DNA from: Fimbriimonadaceae bacterium
GTDB lineage: Bacteria; Armatimonadota; Fimbriimonadia; Fimbriimonadales; Fimbriimonadaceae
NCBI GenBank assembly: GCA_019454125.1
Contig: CP075365.1
Coordinates: 1,420,218-1,484,217 of the forward strand
Length of the DNA stretch: 64,000 nucleotides
Direction: 5' to 3'
In this document: positions 52,390 through 60,716 of the stretch, in pieces
Layout: each line of letters starts with the position of its first letter
Numbering within the stretch: the stretch's first letter is position 1
Made by a program: the position numbers and the translations under genes
Notes under the pieces: model-generated
What the model saw: the letters and a program-made list of their open reading frames with translations, nothing else
Database searches by the model: none
What the model was told of the DNA's origin: nothing

Positions 52390-53223
52390 ATGCGCCGCGC
52401 TTTTACGCTTATTGAGCTTCTGGTTGTGATCGCGATCATCGCGATCCTCGCCGCCATCCTGTTCCCCGTCTTCGCACAAGCCAAGGCTGCGGGAAAGCGG
52501 ACGCAGAGTCTGAGCAACGTCAGGCAGATCTCGGTCGGCATGATGATGTACGTCGGCGACAGCGACGATCGGACCCCCTCGCTCTGGAACGACCTTCCCG
52601 CCGCGCCGCGCCGCACGGACTACTGGTACGTCCTGATGCCGTACCTGAAGAGCTACGAGGTTTTCTACAGCCCGGAGCGGACGGACGCGGTCTGCGACAT
52701 GGGGGACATTGATTCCACGATCAAGAGCAAGCGCTGCTTCGGCTACGGCTACAACTGGGGCATCCAAACTTATTCGGGCGGAGGCCTGTTGCAGGCGGAG
52801 ACGCCGATCCAGGGCGGCGGCCAGTTGCAGGTCGGGGTCGTCGTGACCCAGGCCGAGAACCCTGGCAGCATGTTCGCCTTTGGCGACACCTATGACACCC
52901 CCCGGTACACGATGGGCGTCTTCGACCAGTTCAACTTGGACACCTACAACGGGCCGTTCCGCAAGAGCGCGCTCCGCCATGGCGGCAAGTTCAACGTCGC
53001 GTTCTTGGACGGCCACGCAAAGGTGGTGGACTGGAACCTCTGCGCTGCCTACGGCCGGATGTCCCGGGAGAACTGGTACTCGATGCCGCCGAAGACTTCG
53101 GACCGCATGGGCTATTGCCTGACCGAAGACGTGATTGTAACCCTCGGCAATAACCGGGTGCTTTCCTGCGGGGACGCCGTCCGGGTGCCCGAGACCTACA
53201 ACTGGGTCTGGGCGCCGAACTAG
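52390..53223 (+). CDS. Type II secretion/prepilin-like protein with H-x-DGH tail
   Basis: A 277-residue protein with a class III (prepilin) signal: [20 protein letters not shown], with the cleavage before Phe5 and Glu at +5. The body ends with the [20 protein letters not shown] motif (H then DGH about ten residues on) typical of DUF1559-related or 'H-X9-DG' pilin-like proteins that are numerous in planctomycetes and armatimonads. GAGGTG lies about 8 bases before ATG 52390. Possibly assembled by the type IV pilus machinery encoded at 57001-63914. Receptor or cargo unknown. Confidence 0.88.
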   Translation: MRRAFTLIELLVVIAIIAILAAILFPVFAQAKAAGKRTQSLSNVRQISVGMMMYVGDSDDRTPSLWNDLPAAPRRTDYWYVLMPYLKSYEVFYSPERTDAVCDMGDIDSTIKSKRCFGYGYNWGIQTYSGGGLLQAETPIQGGGQLQVGVVVTQAENPGSMFAFGDTYDTPRYTMGVFDQFNLDTYNGPFRKSALRHGGKFNVAFLDGHAKVVDWNLCAAYGRMSRENWYSMPPKTSDRMGYCLTEDVIVTLGNNRVLSCGDAVRVPETYNWVWAPN

Positions 53224-53285
53224 CGGGCACCGGGGCCCGGGACGGGTCCCGGACCAGGGTGATGGCTCCTCCGAGGGTTCGGAGG

Positions 53286-53291
53286 TACCTT
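53286..53291 (+). promoter_or_regulatory. -10 box (TACCTT) placing the transcript start at an ATC codon
   Basis: TACCTT ends 7 bases before ATC 53299, where conserved GcvPA sequence begins. It overlaps a GGAGGT at 53281-53286 that looks like a Shine-Dalgarno but has no standard start codon within reach. Confidence 0.5.
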
Positions 53292-53298
53292 TCACTTC

Positions 53299-54627
53299 AT
53301 CCCGTACATCCCTCACACCGAGCAAGACGTCGCCGAGATGCTTGAGACTATCGGCGTCGAGTCGATCGACGACCTCTTCGTCGAAATTCCCGAATCTTTG
53401 CGCCTGCGGCGCGAGCTCGACGTTCCCCCCGCCATGGACGAGCGGCAGCTCTTCCAGCACCTCAAGGGCTTGGCCGACCGGAACCTGGACGCGACGAAGC
53501 TCGTGTGCTTCCTTGGAGCGGGGATCTACGACCGCTTCGTGCCTGCCTCGGTCGCGGCGGTGGTGTCGCGCGGCGAGTTCCTCACCGCTTACACGCCTTA
53601 CCAGCCGGAGCTGAGCCAAGGCTATCTGCAGACGATCTATGAGTTCCAGACGATGGTCGCCGACCTCTTCGGAATGGATCTCGCGAACGCGAGCATGTAC
53701 GACGGGGCGACGGCGCTCGCCGAGGCGGCGATCATGGCGACCGGCATCAAGGGCCGCGACGTCGTCGCGGTGAGCCAAGCCGTCCACCCCCACTACCGAC
53801 AAGTGCTGGAGACCTACTGCTGGTCGCTCGGGGTCTCGATCCGGGAGCTGCCTTGCACGGGCGGAGAGACCGTGGACTTTTCTGCCGTCGACGATTCCGT
53901 GGCGTGCGTCTTGGTCCAGTATCCAAACTTTTTCGGCATCGTCGAAGACCTCGGCAAAGCGCGCGACGCGGCGCGGTCGGCGGGGGCGATGTTCATCGTC
54001 TCGGCAGACCCCACGGCTTGCGGCATCCTCACGCCCCCGGGCGCTTTTGATGCCGACGTGGTCACGGCCGAGGGGCAACCCCTCGGTGTCCCCATGGGCT
54101 ATGGCGGGCCTCTGCTCGGCCTCTTCGCCTGCAAGCAGGAGTTCATCCGGCAGATCCCCGGCAGGATCGTCGGTCGCACCCACGACGCTCAGGGGCGCTC
54201 TGGCTATACAATGACCCTGCGTACCCGGGAGCAGGACATCCGCCGTGAGAAAGCCACCAGCAACATCTGCACGAACGAAGCGCTCATGGCGCTTGCGGCA
54301 ACGGTCTACATGTCTGCGGTAGGCAAGAACGGGATCCGCCGCGTGGCCGAATCCAGCGTCCGCAACACCCAGTACGCCATCCAGAGACTAACCGAGGCGG
54401 GGGGCAAGCTGAAATATCCGGGCCGGGTCTTCGGCGAGTTCGTCCTAAGCCTGCCCCGCCCTGCCGCCGAGGTCCGTGACGCACTGATCGAGAAAGGCTA
54501 TCTGGCCGGGCTGCCCCTTTCGGAGTACTACCAGACCATGGAGAACGACTTGCTCGTCGCGGTGACCGAGGTGCGGACCAAGGCGCAGATCGACGGCTTC
54601 GCCGCCGCGCTCAAAGAAGCGTTGTGA
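53299..54627 (+). CDS. gcvPA: Glycine dehydrogenase (decarboxylating) subunit 1
   Basis: The N-terminal half of the split glycine cleavage P-protein. Motifs: YIPHTEQDVAEMLETIG, FLGAGIYDRFVPASV, RGEFLTAYTPYQPELSQG, NASMYDGATALAEAAI, VSADPTACGIL, YGGPLLGLFACK and FVLSLPRPAAEVRDAL. Subunit 2 (gcvPB), which binds PLP, is not in the window. The conserved N-terminus PYIPHTEQD lies upstream of the first ATG (53338), and no ATG, GTG or TTG is in frame there. The residue aligning with the usual initiator Met is an ATC at 53299, which I use as the start. Confidence 0.88.
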   Translation: MPYIPHTEQDVAEMLETIGVESIDDLFVEIPESLRLRRELDVPPAMDERQLFQHLKGLADRNLDATKLVCFLGAGIYDRFVPASVAAVVSRGEFLTAYTPYQPELSQGYLQTIYEFQTMVADLFGMDLANASMYDGATALAEAAIMATGIKGRDVVAVSQAVHPHYRQVLETYCWSLGVSIRELPCTGGETVDFSAVDDSVACVLVQYPNFFGIVEDLGKARDAARSAGAMFIVSADPTACGILTPPGAFDADVVTAEGQPLGVPMGYGGPLLGLFACKQEFIRQIPGRIVGRTHDAQGRSGYTMTLRTREQDIRREKATSNICTNEALMALAATVYMSAVGKNGIRRVAESSVRNTQYAIQRLTEAGGKLKYPGRVFGEFVLSLPRPAAEVRDALIEKGYLAGLPLSEYYQTMENDLLVAVTEVRTKAQIDGFAAALKEAL

Positions 54628-54628
54628 C

Positions 54629-54673
54629 TTACGATTCACGGTTGACGCGACGGCCGTCAACCGTGAATCGTAA
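54629..54673. repeat. Perfect 19-bp inverted repeat between convergent genes
   Basis: The arms TTACGATTCACGGTTGACG (54629-54647) and its exact complement (54655-54673) flank a 7-base loop CGACGGC. It lies between the ends of gcvPA and nusG and may act as a two-way terminator, although no T-run follows on either strand. Confidence 0.85.
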
Positions 54674-54678
54674 TCACG

Positions 54679-55206
54679 CTACATCTTTTCGATCTGGTCG
54701 AACTTGAGTTCGACTGGCGTGTCGCGCCCGAAGATCGAGATAAGCACCTTGACCTGTTCCTTTTCCGGGTTGACCTCTTCGATCTTGCCGGTGTAATCGA
54801 CGAACGGGCCGTCGATGACGCGGATGACGTCTTCTTTGTTGAACGCGACCTTGGGCGCCTCCTTACTGCTCTCCAGATTGCGCATGATCCGGTCCACCTC
54901 GTACTGTTCGAGCGGGATCGGCCGGTTGCCGCTCTGGACGAAGCCCGTCACCCCAGACGTGCCCTTCACGATCTTGTAGGTGTCGTCCGTCAAGTTCATT
55001 TGGACGAGGATATAGCCGGGGAAGACCTTCTTCTCGCGGGTCACGCGCTTGCCGGCGCGGGTCGTCATCTCCTGCTCCGTGGGGATCAGGATCTCAAAAA
55101 TGTCGAGGTTCCACACGCGCTCCATGGTCGCGCGGCGCGTCAGCAGCTCCTTGACCTTGTTCTCGTGACCGGAGATGGTGTGGACGGCGTACCAGGCCCT
55201 GGCCAC
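54679..55206 (-). CDS. nusG: Transcription termination/antitermination protein NusG
   Basis: Binds RNA polymerase, links transcription to translation and Rho. The 175-residue protein has the NGN domain (ARAWYAVHTISGHENKVKE, GYILVQMNLTDDTY, TSGVTGFVQSGNRPIPL) and the KOW domain with DVIRVIDGPFVDYTGKIEEV. ATG 55206 is 2 bases from the secE stop. This secE-nusG order is nearly universal, but rpmG and tRNA-Trp, often upstream, are absent. Confidence 0.96.
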   Translation of the reverse strand: MARAWYAVHTISGHENKVKELLTRRATMERVWNLDIFEILIPTEQEMTTRAGKRVTREKKVFPGYILVQMNLTDDTYKIVKGTSGVTGFVQSGNRPIPLEQYEVDRIMRNLESSKEAPKVAFNKEDVIRVIDGPFVDYTGKIEEVNPEKEQVKVLISIFGRDTPVELKFDQIEKM

Positions 55207-55208
55207 GC

Positions 55209-55445
55209 CTAGCCCCCTCCCCCTAAGCCCAGCATCCGAAGCGCGGCTTCGAAGAGGAACGACAAGACCGTGAGCATGAGCGCGATGAGGCCGCAGACCC
55301 CCAAGACCACACCGGTCAGCCGGGTGGTCTCTTGACGGGTCGGCCAGTTGACCTGGCGCATTTCGCGCTGCACGTCCCTAAAAAATCCGGTGAGGCCGCG
55401 TCTGCCGATCTTCACCATCGGCGCGCCTTCTGGGCGTTCACTCAT
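55209..55445 (-). CDS. secE: Preprotein translocase subunit SecE
   Basis: A 78-residue protein with the SecE cytoplasmic helix FFRDVQREMRQVNWPTRQET and one membrane segment (GVVLGVCGLIALMLTVLSFLF). It is part of the SecYEG channel. ATG 55445 follows a leader with GAAAG and a TAAAGC-like box. It forms an operon with nusG. Confidence 0.93.
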   Translation of the reverse strand: MSERPEGAPMVKIGRRGLTGFFRDVQREMRQVNWPTRQETTRLTGVVLGVCGLIALMLTVLSFLFEAALRMLGLGGGG

Positions 55446-55550
55446 TGTTCTTTCACGCTTTATCCAGGTACCGACGATCAGTCCGGCCGTCCGGCACCAG
55501 AGGGGAATAGCTGATCGTACCTAAGGGCCGGGGCCGGCCCGGGCCGTTTC

Positions 55551-56048
55551 TCAGCGGCTGATCGAGAGGATCTTGTAGGCGATCTTGCCCTGGGGAGCCT
55601 CGAACTCGGCCAATTCGCCGACAGCGCAGCCAAAAAGCGCCTGGCCCATCGGAGACTCTTCGCTGATCAAATCTTCGTCCGGGTTCGCCTCCACCGTCGA
55701 GACGAGGCGGACTTTGAACGAGATGCCCCGTTCGGCGTCCTCGACCTCGACCTGCGAACCGACACCGACCACGTCGGTCGGGATCTGGCTGGTCTCCAAA
55801 ATCTCGGCGTTCGAAAAGATCGAGCGGAGCTCGCTGATCCGGTTCTCCACGATGGCCTGCTCCAGCTTCACCTCGTCAAGCTCCGAGTTGTCCTCGCTGA
55901 ACTCGCCGTGGTCCATGCTTTCGCGCAAGCGTTCGGCAATCTCTGCCCGCTTGACGCCGGTGAGGCGCGTCAATTCAGCCTGGAGGCGGGCATGGCCCTC
56001 CGGGGTAAGCACGATTGGCGCTGACTGTTCAAGCTCGAGGTCTTCCAT
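55551..56048 (-). CDS. greA: Transcription elongation factor GreA
   Basis: Stimulates RNA cleavage by stalled RNA polymerase. The 165-residue protein has an N-terminal coiled coil (ARLQAELTRLTGVKRAEIAE, then DHGEFSEDNSELDEVKLEQA with the acidic tip) and a C-terminal FKBP-like domain (GSQVEVED, ISEESPMGQALFGCAVGE). ATG 56048 is used; an upstream ATG at 56069 lies within a TAGAAT element that looks like the -10 box. It stands about 105 bases upstream of secE on the same strand. Confidence 0.95.
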   Translation of the reverse strand: MEDLELEQSAPIVLTPEGHARLQAELTRLTGVKRAEIAERLRESMDHGEFSEDNSELDEVKLEQAIVENRISELRSIFSNAEILETSQIPTDVVGVGSQVEVEDAERGISFKVRLVSTVEANPDEDLISEESPMGQALFGCAVGELAEFEAPQGKIAYKILSISR

Positions 56049-56266
56049 GGGAGCGGTATGGCGCGGCATTCTAGCACGACTTGGGAGTTAAGGGCCCAAG
56101 CGCCGAAAATCTACTGACGACTTTCGAGTTCGGCCGGTTCCTCCGGACAGGCCAGTTTTCCGCCATTTTCGGGACGAACCGCCGTCTTCTTTATGGGGAA
56201 AACGCGGTCAGGTACCTGAAAATGGGGAAGGTGGCTGCTTGGAAAGAGGCCTATCCTGGCGAAAGG

Positions 56267-56272
56267 TATCTT
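56267..56272 (+). promoter_or_regulatory. -10 box of a leaderless promoter (TATCTT)
   Basis: TATCTT ends 7 bases before GTG 56280, start of the exported protein that leads the pilT gene. Confidence 0.5.
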
Positions 56273-56279
56273 AACAAAC

Positions 56280-57008
56280 GTGCGTTTGCTGCTCGTCTGG
56301 GTCTTGTTGGCCTCAATGGCCCTGGCCCAGTCCCCAGATCCGGCGCTGCAACCGCCCCAGGCGATCGTCACGGTCTGGAAGCACGCCACCGGGGCGGACA
56401 TGGTCCAGGTCTCGATGGTCTCCTCCGCCTATCCCGGCGAGACCCTGCGCAACATTTGCCTGGCGATGGGCCGGGAACTCGGGTCGGAGCCCCGAGGCCT
56501 CGCCGTCACCCGTGACAAGTTGACGGCGGACCTTAGCGCGACCAAGGCACGCTTCGCGGTGGACGGGCTGATCGACCGCCAAAGCGGTGAGCTGCGGTTA
56601 CAACCGGTCGTCCGAGCGTTCCTGGGCGTGCCCGCGCCCTTCCAAGTCTCTACCGTCCTCGTGAATTTCGACGGGGAGAAGCCGGTCGACGGGGTCACGT
56701 TAAAGGATTACGAGTCGGACACGGTGGTTCTGAAGGCCACTTACAGCGAGGCGCCGTTGGGGATCGAGTACCGGGTGGTCGCCCTGGTCCAAGACCCGGC
56801 CGCCCTCAAGATTCCGGCCCGGTTCCAGGAGCCGCAGATCCGGCAAAAGGCATCCAAAAAGGGCGCGGCCCCGCCGACAACCCTCCTGGTTGGCTTGGCA
56901 GGAGTATCGGCCCTTGCCGCGGTCGGATTGGTATACTTCGCGCTTGCCAACCGCGCCCGGCGGCGGCTTTCTGCCCGCCCTGGCCGCACAGGACGCCCAC
57001 ATGCGTGA
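56280..57008 (+). CDS. Exported protein with C-terminal membrane segment, in operon with pilT-type gene
   Basis: A 242-residue protein with signal peptide RLLLVWVLLASMALAQ, a 170-residue outside domain with alternating hydrophobic strands, and a C-terminal membrane segment (LLVGLAGVSALAAVGLVYFAL) followed by a basic tail. It overlaps the first pilT-type gene by 8 bases, so the two are co-translated. No family recognised; an envelope role connected with the pilus is a guess from context. Confidence 0.6.
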   Translation: MRLLLVWVLLASMALAQSPDPALQPPQAIVTVWKHATGADMVQVSMVSSAYPGETLRNICLAMGRELGSEPRGLAVTRDKLTADLSATKARFAVDGLIDRQSGELRLQPVVRAFLGVPAPFQVSTVLVNFDGEKPVDGVTLKDYESDTVVLKATYSEAPLGIEYRVVALVQDPAALKIPARFQEPQIRQKASKKGAAPPTTLLVGLAGVSALAAVGLVYFALANRARRRLSARPGRTGRPHA

Positions 57009-58080
57009 ACCGGCTTCGATCGAACTTCGCGACCTCATCCAGGAGGGTTACGACCTCGCTGCCTCTGACGTGATGATCAAATGCGGCCACAAGCCCATGA
57101 TCAAGCAGTATTCCGCCGTTAAGGCCATGCCGGGCGAGTGGCCCACGCTTGACGAAGAGCACATCACACGCATGCTGTACTCGGTGATGAACGAGCGGCA
57201 ACGGAAGAAGTTCGAGGCCACGAACGAGATGGACCTCGCCTTCCACCTGGAAGACAAGTGCCGTGTCCGCACGAACGTCTACCGCCAGCGGGGCGGCCCT
57301 GCCGCCGTCATGCGCATCATCCCATCGCGCATGCGCTCGCTGGAAGAGCTCGGCCTGCCGACCGTGCTCGGTGAGCAGACCAAGCACCGCCAGGGCTTGA
57401 TCCTGGTCACGGGGCCCACCGGTTCGGGCAAGACCACGACCCTCGCGGCGCTGATCGATATCATCAACTCCACGCGCCCGGTCCACATCGTCACGATTGA
57501 GGACCCGCTAGAGATCGAGCACCAGGATAAGACCGGCTACGTCAGCCAGCGCGAGGTCGGCATGGACACCGACGACTTTATGCCGGCTCTGCGCGCCGTG
57601 GTGCGCGAAGCTCCGGACGTGATCCTCATCGGTGAGATGCGCGACACGACGACGATGCACGCCGCCATGCAGGCCGGTGAGACCGGCCACTTGGTCTTCT
57701 CCTCGGTTCATACCGCGAGCGCCTACGAGACGCTCGACCGCATCATCAACATGTTCCCGCCGCACGAGAAGGCGCACCTTTGCCAGCGCCTGGCCAACTC
57801 GCTTCGCGGCATCATCGCCCAGAAGCTTGTGCCGCGCGCGGACGGCAACGGCCGCGTGGTCGTGCCGGAGATCCTGATCTGCACGCCGACCGTCAGCAAG
57901 GCGATCGAGGACGGCCACTTCGGCGACCTCTACCACCTGATGAATGAAGGCGGCTTCTGGGGGATGCAGACGATGAACCAGGGCCTCGCCAGATACGTGA
58001 AGGCAGGGATCATCGCGGAAGAGGTCGCGCTGAACTACGCGGGCATCGTTTCCGAACTGAAGCAGATGCTGCGCCGCTGA
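57001..58080 (+). CDS. PilT/PilU-type pilus retraction ATPase
   Basis: A 359-residue hexameric motor ATPase of type IV pili. Walker A is GPTGSGKTTT, the Asp box follows in HIVTIEDPLEIEHQD, Walker B is DVILIGEMRD, and the His box is AGETGHLVFSSVHT. The N-terminal PAS-like domain contains YDLAASDVMIKCGHKP. The C-terminal part lacks the PilT AIRNLI motif and reads PEILICTPTVSKAIEDGHF. This is the first of three paralogues in 7 kb and it differs most from the other two. ATG 57001 overlaps the stop of the exported protein. Confidence 0.92.
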   Translation: MREPASIELRDLIQEGYDLAASDVMIKCGHKPMIKQYSAVKAMPGEWPTLDEEHITRMLYSVMNERQRKKFEATNEMDLAFHLEDKCRVRTNVYRQRGGPAAVMRIIPSRMRSLEELGLPTVLGEQTKHRQGLILVTGPTGSGKTTTLAALIDIINSTRPVHIVTIEDPLEIEHQDKTGYVSQREVGMDTDDFMPALRAVVREAPDVILIGEMRDTTTMHAAMQAGETGHLVFSSVHTASAYETLDRIINMFPPHEKAHLCQRLANSLRGIIAQKLVPRADGNGRVVVPEILICTPTVSKAIEDGHFGDLYHLMNEGGFWGMQTMNQGLARYVKAGIIAEEVALNYAGIVSELKQMLRR

Positions 58081-58124
58081 TATTGGTTTTGCGCGGGTCT
58101 TTTGTGGGACAATCGGGTTAGGCC

Positions 58125-59204
58125 ATGCCTGAGATCCTAGACGACCTGCTCCACCGCCTCGTCGAGCTCGATGGCAGCGACCTTCATATCAAGGTCGACA
58201 ATCCGCCGCTCATGCGTCTGCGCGGCGAGCTTGAGCGTCTGGACGTGCCGCCCCTATCCGAGCAGCAGGTTCACGACATGCTGTTCGGCATCCTGACCGA
58301 GGAGAAGCGCGACAGGCTCGAAAACTTTAAAGAGTGCGACCTTTCTTACGCCGTCCCCGGTCTCGCCCGGTTTCGTGTTAACCTTTATTGGCAGCGCCAA
58401 CATGTCGGCGGCGTCTTCCGGTTGATCCCTTACAAAATCCGCACTATCGACGAGTTGCGGATCCCGCAAGTCACCAAGCGGATCGCCTTGCTTCCGCGCG
58501 GGCTTGTGCTCGTGACGGGACCGACGGGCAGCGGCAAATCCACAAGCTTGGCCGCAATGATCAACCATATCAATGAGAACTCCTTAAAGCACATCATGAC
58601 GATCGAAGACCCGATCGAGTATGTGCACCAGGATAAGAAATCGGTGATCAACCAGCGGGAACTGGGGACCGACACCCATAGCTTTTCTGACGCGCTTCGC
58701 CACGTTATGCGCCAAAACCCCGACGTGATCCTGGTCGGCGAGATGCGCGACCTTGAGACGATCCAGCTTGCGATCACGGCCGCCGAGACCGGGCACTTGG
58801 TGTTCTCGACCCTGCACACGGTGGACGCGGCGCAGACCATCGACCGCATCGTCGACGTCTTCGACCCGGACCAGCAAGCCCAAATCCGCACACAGCTCAG
58901 CGTCACGCTGCAAGCGGTCGTGAGCCAGACCCTCTTGCCCACAAAGCAGGGCACGGGCCGGGTCGCCGCCTTTGAAGTCATGACCGCCACGCCGGCGATC
59001 CGCACCATGATCCGCGACGGCAAGACGCACAGCCTCTACCACGACATCCAGACCGGCCACGAACACGGCATGCAGACTTTGGACGGTTGTTTGCTCGGGC
59101 TGCTTAAGGACGGCCTAATCGATTACGAGCACGCGCTGGCCAAATCGAGCAACACGAGCGAGTTCGCTTCGCGCGCGGCCCACATGGTTGTCGCGGGCGC
59201 CTGA
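58125..59204 (+). CDS. PilT-type pilus retraction ATPase
   Basis: A 359-residue PilT paralogue. Motifs: GSDLHIKVDNPPLMRLRGEL, Walker A GPTGSGKSTS, Asp box MTIEDPIEYVHQD, Walker B DVILVGEMRD, His box AAETGHLVFSTLHTVDA, and FEVMTATPAIRTMIRDGK near the C-terminus, which corresponds to the PilT AIRNLIRE-type motif. It follows the first copy by 44 bases. A GACAAT element at 58108-58113 precedes the ATG by 11 bases. Confidence 0.93.
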   Translation: MPEILDDLLHRLVELDGSDLHIKVDNPPLMRLRGELERLDVPPLSEQQVHDMLFGILTEEKRDRLENFKECDLSYAVPGLARFRVNLYWQRQHVGGVFRLIPYKIRTIDELRIPQVTKRIALLPRGLVLVTGPTGSGKSTSLAAMINHINENSLKHIMTIEDPIEYVHQDKKSVINQRELGTDTHSFSDALRHVMRQNPDVILVGEMRDLETIQLAITAAETGHLVFSTLHTVDAAQTIDRIVDVFDPDQQAQIRTQLSVTLQAVVSQTLLPTKQGTGRVAAFEVMTATPAIRTMIRDGKTHSLYHDIQTGHEHGMQTLDGCLLGLLKDGLIDYEHALAKSSNTSEFASRAAHMVVAGA

Positions 59205-59247
59205 CGCACGGAATTCCAGTGTAATTGCGGAAGTTTCTGTTCGCCTT

Positions 59248-59256
59248 GGGGGGGGG
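59248..59256 (+). repeat. Nine-base G homopolymer touching a -10 box
   Basis: Nine G residues directly precede the TATCAT box at 59257-59262. The tract therefore fills the promoter spacer, where a change in length would shift the -35 to -10 distance. Confidence 0.8.
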
Positions 59257-59262
59257 TATCAT
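59257..59262 (+). promoter_or_regulatory. -10 box of a leaderless promoter (TATCAT)
   Basis: TATCAT ends 6 bases before GTG 59269. A weak TTTCTG at 59234-59239 would serve as -35 with a 17-base spacer that contains the G-tract. Confidence 0.45.
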
Positions 59263-59268
59263 TACGGG

Positions 59269-59424
59269 GTGCTAAACACTTTGATTATAGCCCTTTCACC
59301 GATGATGGCGTGGCAACACGTCTCAACCATCCACATTGTGGAGACGGACAAGTACTACTGGAACAGTACGGTCGACAATGGGGGGCACAACTACAATGAA
59401 CCTACCCGCATACCAGGAAACTGA
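59269..59424 (+). CDS. Small protein of the poly-G cassette (51 residues)
   Basis: A 51-residue frame that starts LNTLIIALSPMMAWQ, a short hydrophobic segment that may be a signal, followed by a polar, aromatic-rich tail (DKYYWNSTVDNGGHNYNEP). GTG 59269 lies 6 bases after a -10 box and next to the G9 tract. The frame overlaps the next gene by 29 bases. Composition is clearly lower in GC than the flanking pilT gene. No family recognised. Confidence 0.4.
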   Translation: MLNTLIIALSPMMAWQHVSTIHIVETDKYYWNSTVDNGGHNYNEPTRIPGN

Positions 59425-59716
59425 TGTTCGCGACGACTCAAAGTCTGGATCCCCGACCGAAAACCCGCCAACTTGGGAGAGCTGGCTTACGCCCGTCGAG
59501 GTGAGCAACATTGTCACCGCTTATGAGGACTTTGACGCGACAACCCTCCTTCCCGGATGGACGTTGACGACGTTCGCACTTTGGAGTTTCGAAGGCGGAA
59601 GCGAGACCTTCAAGTGGGTGTCGTCGGTCGACGACGAACAGAAGATCACAAGAACCGCTTCGCTGCACTCCAATGGTCGGGTTGACCGCGTCAAATCACC
59701 GGCGGTACCGGAATGA
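59396..59716 (+). CDS. Hypothetical protein of the poly-G cassette (106 residues)
   Basis: A 106-residue acidic protein without a signal peptide: MNLPAYQETDVRDDSKSG at the start, a Trp-rich middle (PTWESWLTP, LLPGWTLTTFALWSFEGG), then a polar end. Its ATG lies inside the 51-residue frame and its stop overlaps the next gene by four bases (ATGA), which is the coupling seen in true operons here. No family recognised, and coding status rests on these overlaps. Confidence 0.4.
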   Translation: MNLPAYQETDVRDDSKSGSPTENPPTWESWLTPVEVSNIVTAYEDFDATTLLPGWTLTTFALWSFEGGSETFKWVSSVDDEQKITRTASLHSNGRVDRVKSPAVPE

Positions 59717-60699
59717 GTCTAATCGCCCTAGGAGCCAGCCTCTTCTTCATCACCGCAGACGAGGTTCCTAGGGCGACTCTCGTCGTCTCGGCGAGCGACC
59801 TGTCTTCTGCGGACCTCCAACGCGTCTACAGAGACGGCTCAGCTTCTCCAGAGTCTCGAAAGTCTTTGGAGAAGGAGGGTTATGGCGTTTGGCTCATAGG
59901 TGGCTATGCTGTAGTGGCGGCTCCCGATCTCACGAAGCACAAGTTACGCGAGGGTTTATTAGAAGAGTTAGTACGTGCTCGGTTACTGATCTCGTCGTCC
60001 GGATCCGTGCAAATAGCCAGCTCGTTGCCTCCGATCCTTGCGGAAGTTGCGAAGTTCAATGTCGGATCTATTCAGTCTTCAGAGGGTCGTTCCTCGCTCG
60101 GGCCAAACTCTATGGTTGGCTTAGCGCCTGCGGCCACCTTCGTGCTTTCCGATGGTGTTAAGACTTTCCGGTCTTCGCTTCTAGCCCCAGACGCCGGCGA
60201 CCGCCGCAAAGCACTGGAGGGAGGTCCGGCCATCTTCGACAAGTCTGCACCCGAACCGTCGCTGCCGTCGTGGTACGACGCCCGGGTCGGAACCCCGTAC
60301 TCGAATCTGAAAGTCAGGTCGTCTCTCTCTCTTACGTCAGAAACACAGCTTGATCTGACGTCCAAGGCTCTAGACGCGCTGTCGAAATCCATTCGAAATT
60401 GGAGTCTGAAGTACAGCGAGGCCATGTCCAACCTGTTCGTCGCGGCTGGCGGGGAGAATTGGTCCCTTGGCAATGCCATCGAAGGAGACATGTTCTCAAT
60501 GCAAGATCGTGCTCTGCAAAAAGCGATTAGACAGCACCTTCTCGGCCATGTCAGCCCGAACGGTCCGTTTAGGAGCGAGGGCGATGTCGTGGAATTTCTT
60601 AGTACGGCAAGGTTGTCCAGGTTCCACAAGACCATCCAAGTGCAATCCTACGTTCCCGGAACACCGAGGGGTCACGTCGAAGGTACGATCTTGCCATAA
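59713..60699 (+). CDS. Exported or membrane-attached protein of the poly-G cassette, function unknown
   Basis: A 328-residue protein. The N-terminus SLIALGASLFFITA could be a signal peptide or anchor. Then come an alternating helix/strand region (LVVSASDLSSADLQRVYRDG, EGYGVWLIGGYAVVAAPDL), a Ser-rich middle, and a helical C-terminal third (AMSNLFVAAGGENWSLGNAI). It overlaps the preceding gene by four bases. Its GC content is well below that of neighbours (28 of 60 in one counted stretch), which suggests recent transfer or loss of selection on codon use. No family recognised. Confidence 0.5.
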   Translation: MSLIALGASLFFITADEVPRATLVVSASDLSSADLQRVYRDGSASPESRKSLEKEGYGVWLIGGYAVVAAPDLTKHKLREGLLEELVRARLLISSSGSVQIASSLPPILAEVAKFNVGSIQSSEGRSSLGPNSMVGLAPAATFVLSDGVKTFRSSLLAPDAGDRRKALEGGPAIFDKSAPEPSLPSWYDARVGTPYSNLKVRSSLSLTSETQLDLTSKALDALSKSIRNWSLKYSEAMSNLFVAAGGENWSLGNAIEGDMFSMQDRALQKAIRQHLLGHVSPNGPFRSEGDVVEFLSTARLSRFHKTIQVQSYVPGTPRGHVEGTILP

Positions 60700-60716
60700 G
60701 AGGCTTATAGGCGCGC

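Noticed and set aside
52288-54183. 631-codon minus-strand frame across the prepilin-like gene and gcvPA
   Set aside because: Spans two clear plus-strand genes and their gap, and lacks any recognisable domain.
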